Shown here: piece by piece, positions 61,882-64,000 of the stretch
How positions within the stretch are numbered: the first letter of the stretch is position 1
Layout: the number at the start of each line of letters is the position of its first letter
Assembly: GCA_963800275.1 (NCBI GenBank)
Contig: CAWDAI010000007.1
Location: forward strand, 1 to 64,000
Source: JAFMJV01 sp963800275
GTDB lineage: Bacteria; Chloroflexota; Limnocylindria; Limnocylindrales; CSP1-4
Reading direction: 5' to 3'
Length of the DNA stretch: 64,000 nucleotides
The notes under the pieces: model-generated
The model's database searches: none
Seen by the model: the letters and a program-made list of their open reading frames with translations, nothing else
Told to the model about the DNA's origin: nothing
Translations under genes and position numbers: made by a program

Positions 61882-63304
61882 GCTCCTCCGCTCGGCGGGC
61901 CAGCTCGCGGATCGTGCCCCGGAAGATGAGCAGGTGGACCGGCAGCAACAGGTACCAGTAGAGCCGTCCGCTGAGACCTCGGGGCTCGAACAACGCGGTC
62001 TGCACCAAACGGCAGCCGTCATCGGTCGGCTCGATCTCGTACTGGAGCCAGGCCCGGCCAGGCACTCGCATCTCGGCGCGCAGGCGCAGAAGGCGCTCGG
62101 GACGGACCTCCTCCACGCGCCAGAAGTCGACGGCATCGCCGATCCGCACCCGCAGCGGATCGCGCCGGCCGAGCCGCATCCCCGGCCCGCCGACTATGCG
62201 GTCGAGCAGGCCGCGAACACGCCAGAGCACCCGGCCCGTCGGCCAGCCGGCCTCGCCGCCGAGGCGCGTCACCTCCGCGTAGACACGCTCGGCTGCGGCC
62301 TGCACCCGGATCCGCTGACGATCGATCAGCATGCCCTCGCGGTTCGCGTCCTGGTCGAGGTCCGGCCGCCCGGGGAGCCCGAGCGAGTCGAACCAGGTGG
62401 TCTCGACGTCGTGGCGATCGCGGCGTTCGATGGCCCGACGCACGGCGGTCTCATAGTCGGAGGTGGTCACGCCGAAGGCCTCCGCAGGTCGGGGGTCGCG
62501 TACAACCACCTCGTTGCGCAGGCCCTCGATGAGCGGCCGTGCGATCGAGGCTGGCACCGGCGTCACCAGGTTGCACCAGTAGGAGCTGAGCCGCGGCGTC
62601 AAGACGGGCACCGGGATCATCAGCCGGCGCATGCTGCGCAGACGTGCGTAGGTCTGCATCATCTCCTCGTACGTGAGCACGTCCGGACCGCCGATCTCCA
62701 CCACGCCGGCACGCTCGGGGTGCCCCACGGCTGCGCGCAGGTAGTCGAGCACGTCGCGGACCGCGATGGGCTGGCAGCGCGTTCTGACCCAGCGCGGCGT
62801 GATCATCACCGGCAGGTGCTCCACGAGGCTGCGCATCAGCTCGAATGAGGCTGATCCCGAGCCGATGATGATGGCCGCCCGGAACTCGGTCACGGGCACG
62901 CCGTGGGAAGCCAGCTCCGCGCCGGTCTGCTGGCGGCTCGCGAGGTGTGGCGAGAGACCGCTGGCGGGATCGCCCAGTCCGCCCAGGTAGACGATGTGTC
63001 GGAGGCCGGCTTCCCGCGCCGCCACTCCGAAGGCTCGCGCGGCACGCAGGTCGCGATCCCGGAAGTCACCGTCCCCGCCGGCCATCGAGTGGGCCAGGTA
63101 GTAGGCCGTATCGACGCCATCGAGCGCCTGCGGCAGGGTCGAGGGGTCCAACAGATCGACGCGCACCACGTCCGCTCCGGGGAACCGCTCCTTCAACCCG
63201 CGCGGGTCGCGACTGGCCAGGCGCAGCTGGTGACCGTCCGCGGCGAGCAGTGCCACCAGCCGGCCGCCGACGTAGCCGCTGGCCCCGACGATGAGGATAC
63301 GCAT
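61862..63304 (-). CDS. SDR family protein with DUF2867 domain
   Basis: 480 residues. An atypical SDR (ILIVGASGYVGGRLVALLAADGH, YYLAHSMAGGDGDFRDRDLRAAR, HIVYLGGLGD) runs to about 320, and a DUF2867 lipocalin-like domain follows (WRVEEVRPERLLRLRAEMRVPGRAWLQYEIEP, then FEPRGLSGRLYWYLLLPVHLLIFRG). Known in LitR/CarH photosensory clusters next to photolyase and cfa, as here; the reaction is unknown. Transcribed after the cfa gene, 14 bases apart, so a cfa-SDR operon whose promoter lies beyond the window. Confidence 0.9.
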   Translation of the reverse strand: MRILIVGASGYVGGRLVALLAADGHQLRLASRDPRGLKERFPGADVVRVDLLDPSTLPQALDGVDTAYYLAHSMAGGDGDFRDRDLRAARAFGVAAREAGLRHIVYLGGLGDPASGLSPHLASRQQTGAELASHGVPVTEFRAAIIIGSGSASFELMRSLVEHLPVMITPRWVRTRCQPIAVRDVLDYLRAAVGHPERAGVVEIGGPDVLTYEEMMQTYARLRSMRRLMIPVPVLTPRLSSYWCNLVTPVPASIARPLIEGLRNEVVVRDPRPAEAFGVTTSDYETAVRRAIERRDRHDVETTWFDSLGLPGRPDLDQDANREGMLIDRQRIRVQAAAERVYAEVTRLGGEAGWPTGRVLWRVRGLLDRIVGGPGMRLGRRDPLRVRIGDAVDFWRVEEVRPERLLRLRAEMRVPGRAWLQYEIEPTDDGCRLVQTALFEPRGLSGRLYWYLLLPVHLLIFRGTIRELARRAEEPTTSQP

Positions 63305-63318
63305 GCGCTCGCTGCCTC

Positions 63319-64000
63319 CTAGGCTCGGCCGCGGCTCTTCTCGAAGCCGATCTGCAGGTCCTGCGTCAGACCGGTGCGGAAGCCCGCCTCGCTGATCGAC
63401 AGGTAGTAGTCCCAGGTGCGGATGAAGCGGTCGTCGAAGCCCAGCGCCCGAACCTCGTCCTCGCGCTCGAAGAACCGCTCCCGCCAGGTCCGCAGCGTGC
63501 GAGCGTACGAGTCACGGATGTCGCGCACCTCGGTCAGCAGTAGGTCCGTGCCCTCCAGCGAGGACTCGATGGCGGCCAGCGACGGCAGGACGCCTCCGGG
63601 GAAGATGTAGCGCTGGATCCAGTTCGCGCCCCGCAGCTGGGCCTCGTAGGCGTCGTGGGGGAACGTGATGACCTGGATCGCGGCCCGTGCACCCGGCTTG
63701 AGCGCGCGAGACAAGGCGGCGAAGTAGGCCCCGTAGTACTCGGCGCCGACCGCCTCGAGCATCTCGATGGAGACGACCGCGTCGTATTCGCCCTGGAGGT
63801 CGCGATAGTCGCGCAGCTCGACCGTCACGCGGTCGGCCAGGCCGGCTTCGGCGACGCGCTCGCGAGCGAGGTCGTACTGGGCCTGCGAGATGGTCACGGT
63901 CGTCACGCGGGCTCCAAGCTCGCCCGCGAGGTATATGGCCATCCCGCCCCAGCCGGTGCCGATCTCCAGCACGTCCATGCCCGGCTCCACACCGGCCCGC
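63319..64000 (-). CDS. cfa: cyclopropane-fatty-acyl-phospholipid synthase, C-terminal part
   Basis: Partial; the frame is open to the window end. SAM-binding loop VLEIGTGWGGMAIYLAGELGARVTTVTISQAQYDLARERV, then VSIEMLEAVGAEYYGAYFAALSRALKPG, the GANWIQRYIFPGGVLPSL block, and the C-terminal TWDYYLSISEAGFRTGLTQDLQIGFEK: all characteristic of Cfa and mycolic-type cyclopropane synthases. It would methylenate unsaturated acyl chains in membrane lipids, the product of desaturases such as the one coded at 54.3 kb. Confidence 0.94.
   Translation of the reverse strand, partial: RAGVEPGMDVLEIGTGWGGMAIYLAGELGARVTTVTISQAQYDLARERVAEAGLADRVTVELRDYRDLQGEYDAVVSIEMLEAVGAEYYGAYFAALSRALKPGARAAIQVITFPHDAYEAQLRGANWIQRYIFPGGVLPSLAAIESSLEGTDLLLTEVRDIRDSYARTLRTWRERFFEREDEVRALGFDDRFIRTWDYYLSISEAGFRTGLTQDLQIGFEKSRGRA

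Overview
The window is GC-rich bacterial DNA. The gene set suggests a Chloroflexota-type or related Gram-positive-like high-GC lineage: a Tad pilus locus with a receiver-TadZ fusion, a DegS/DegU-like pair, a LexA box of the CGAAC-N4-GTTCG type, an FMN riboswitch in front of a RibXYZ-like riboflavin importer, DUF4397 surface proteins and tandem GT39-like enzymes. No rRNA or marker tree is available, so this placement is inference. The first ~2.4 kb looks like a different (actinobacterial-style) genome joined inside tadC, and it carries several single-base frameshifts. I read it as an assembly chimera or a low-quality contig end.

Layout. 0-2.4 kb: broken membrane protein, ABC ATPase and truncated permease. 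2.4-7.8 kb: Tad pilus genes tadC (cut), tadB, tadA, tadZ, a sulfotransferase and a Flp pilin. 8-10 kb: two-component pair. 10-19 kb: glycan and membrane genes (two GT39-like proteins, GT2, PIG-L deacetylase, PCMT, a frameshifted Pro/Thr-rich anchor, a DUF5317-MFS fusion). 19-24.4 kb: an HD-GYP gene with several frameshifts, a gene-poor stretch, and a large STAND/TPR/BTAD regulator. 24.4-30.4 kb: dodecin, dnaB, lexA, DUF1232, rplI, dinB, a small SOS-box gene and a cyclodeaminase. 30.4-36.3 kb: FMN-riboswitch riboflavin importer, lipoprotein, acetyltransferase, glutamate formimidoyltransferase. 36.3-47.8 kb: an MBL-fold protein that has lost its metal ligands, a secreted HExxH protein, and a 3,035-residue membrane protein with about 36 PASTA domains. 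Twenty-two of these are identical 68-residue copies, and the protein ends in a catalytically dead copy of the neighbouring HExxH protein. 47.9-50.4 kb: argS and an RNase Z-like MBL protein. 50.4-64 kb: a CarH/LitR-type B12 photoreceptor and its probable targets.

Two sets of genes stand out as systems. (1) A probable light- and B12-controlled envelope regulon. CarH keeps the B12-binding pattern W146, E156/H157 and H192. Direct TnnACA repeats spaced 11 bp apart overlap the -35 box of the DUF4397 promoter next to carH. The same arrangement occurs at the SRPBCC-SDR promoter 9 kb away, which diverges from a photolyase. The operon behind that promoter encodes a HEAT-GT4 fusion, a GT1 and an acyl-ACP desaturase; a DUF2867 SDR and a cyclopropane fatty acid synthase follow on the far side of the photolyase. 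(2) The active/dead peptidase pair, in which the dead copy sits at the tip of a repeat-expanded PASTA stalk; both genes carry the same 19-bp box about 75 bp before their start codons.

Flavin handling recurs (riboflavin import, dodecin, photolyase). The clustered one-base losses at 0.5-1.6 kb, 16.5 kb and 20.0-20.5 kb, together with a resolved 4.5-kb perfect repeat, suggest a long-read assembly.
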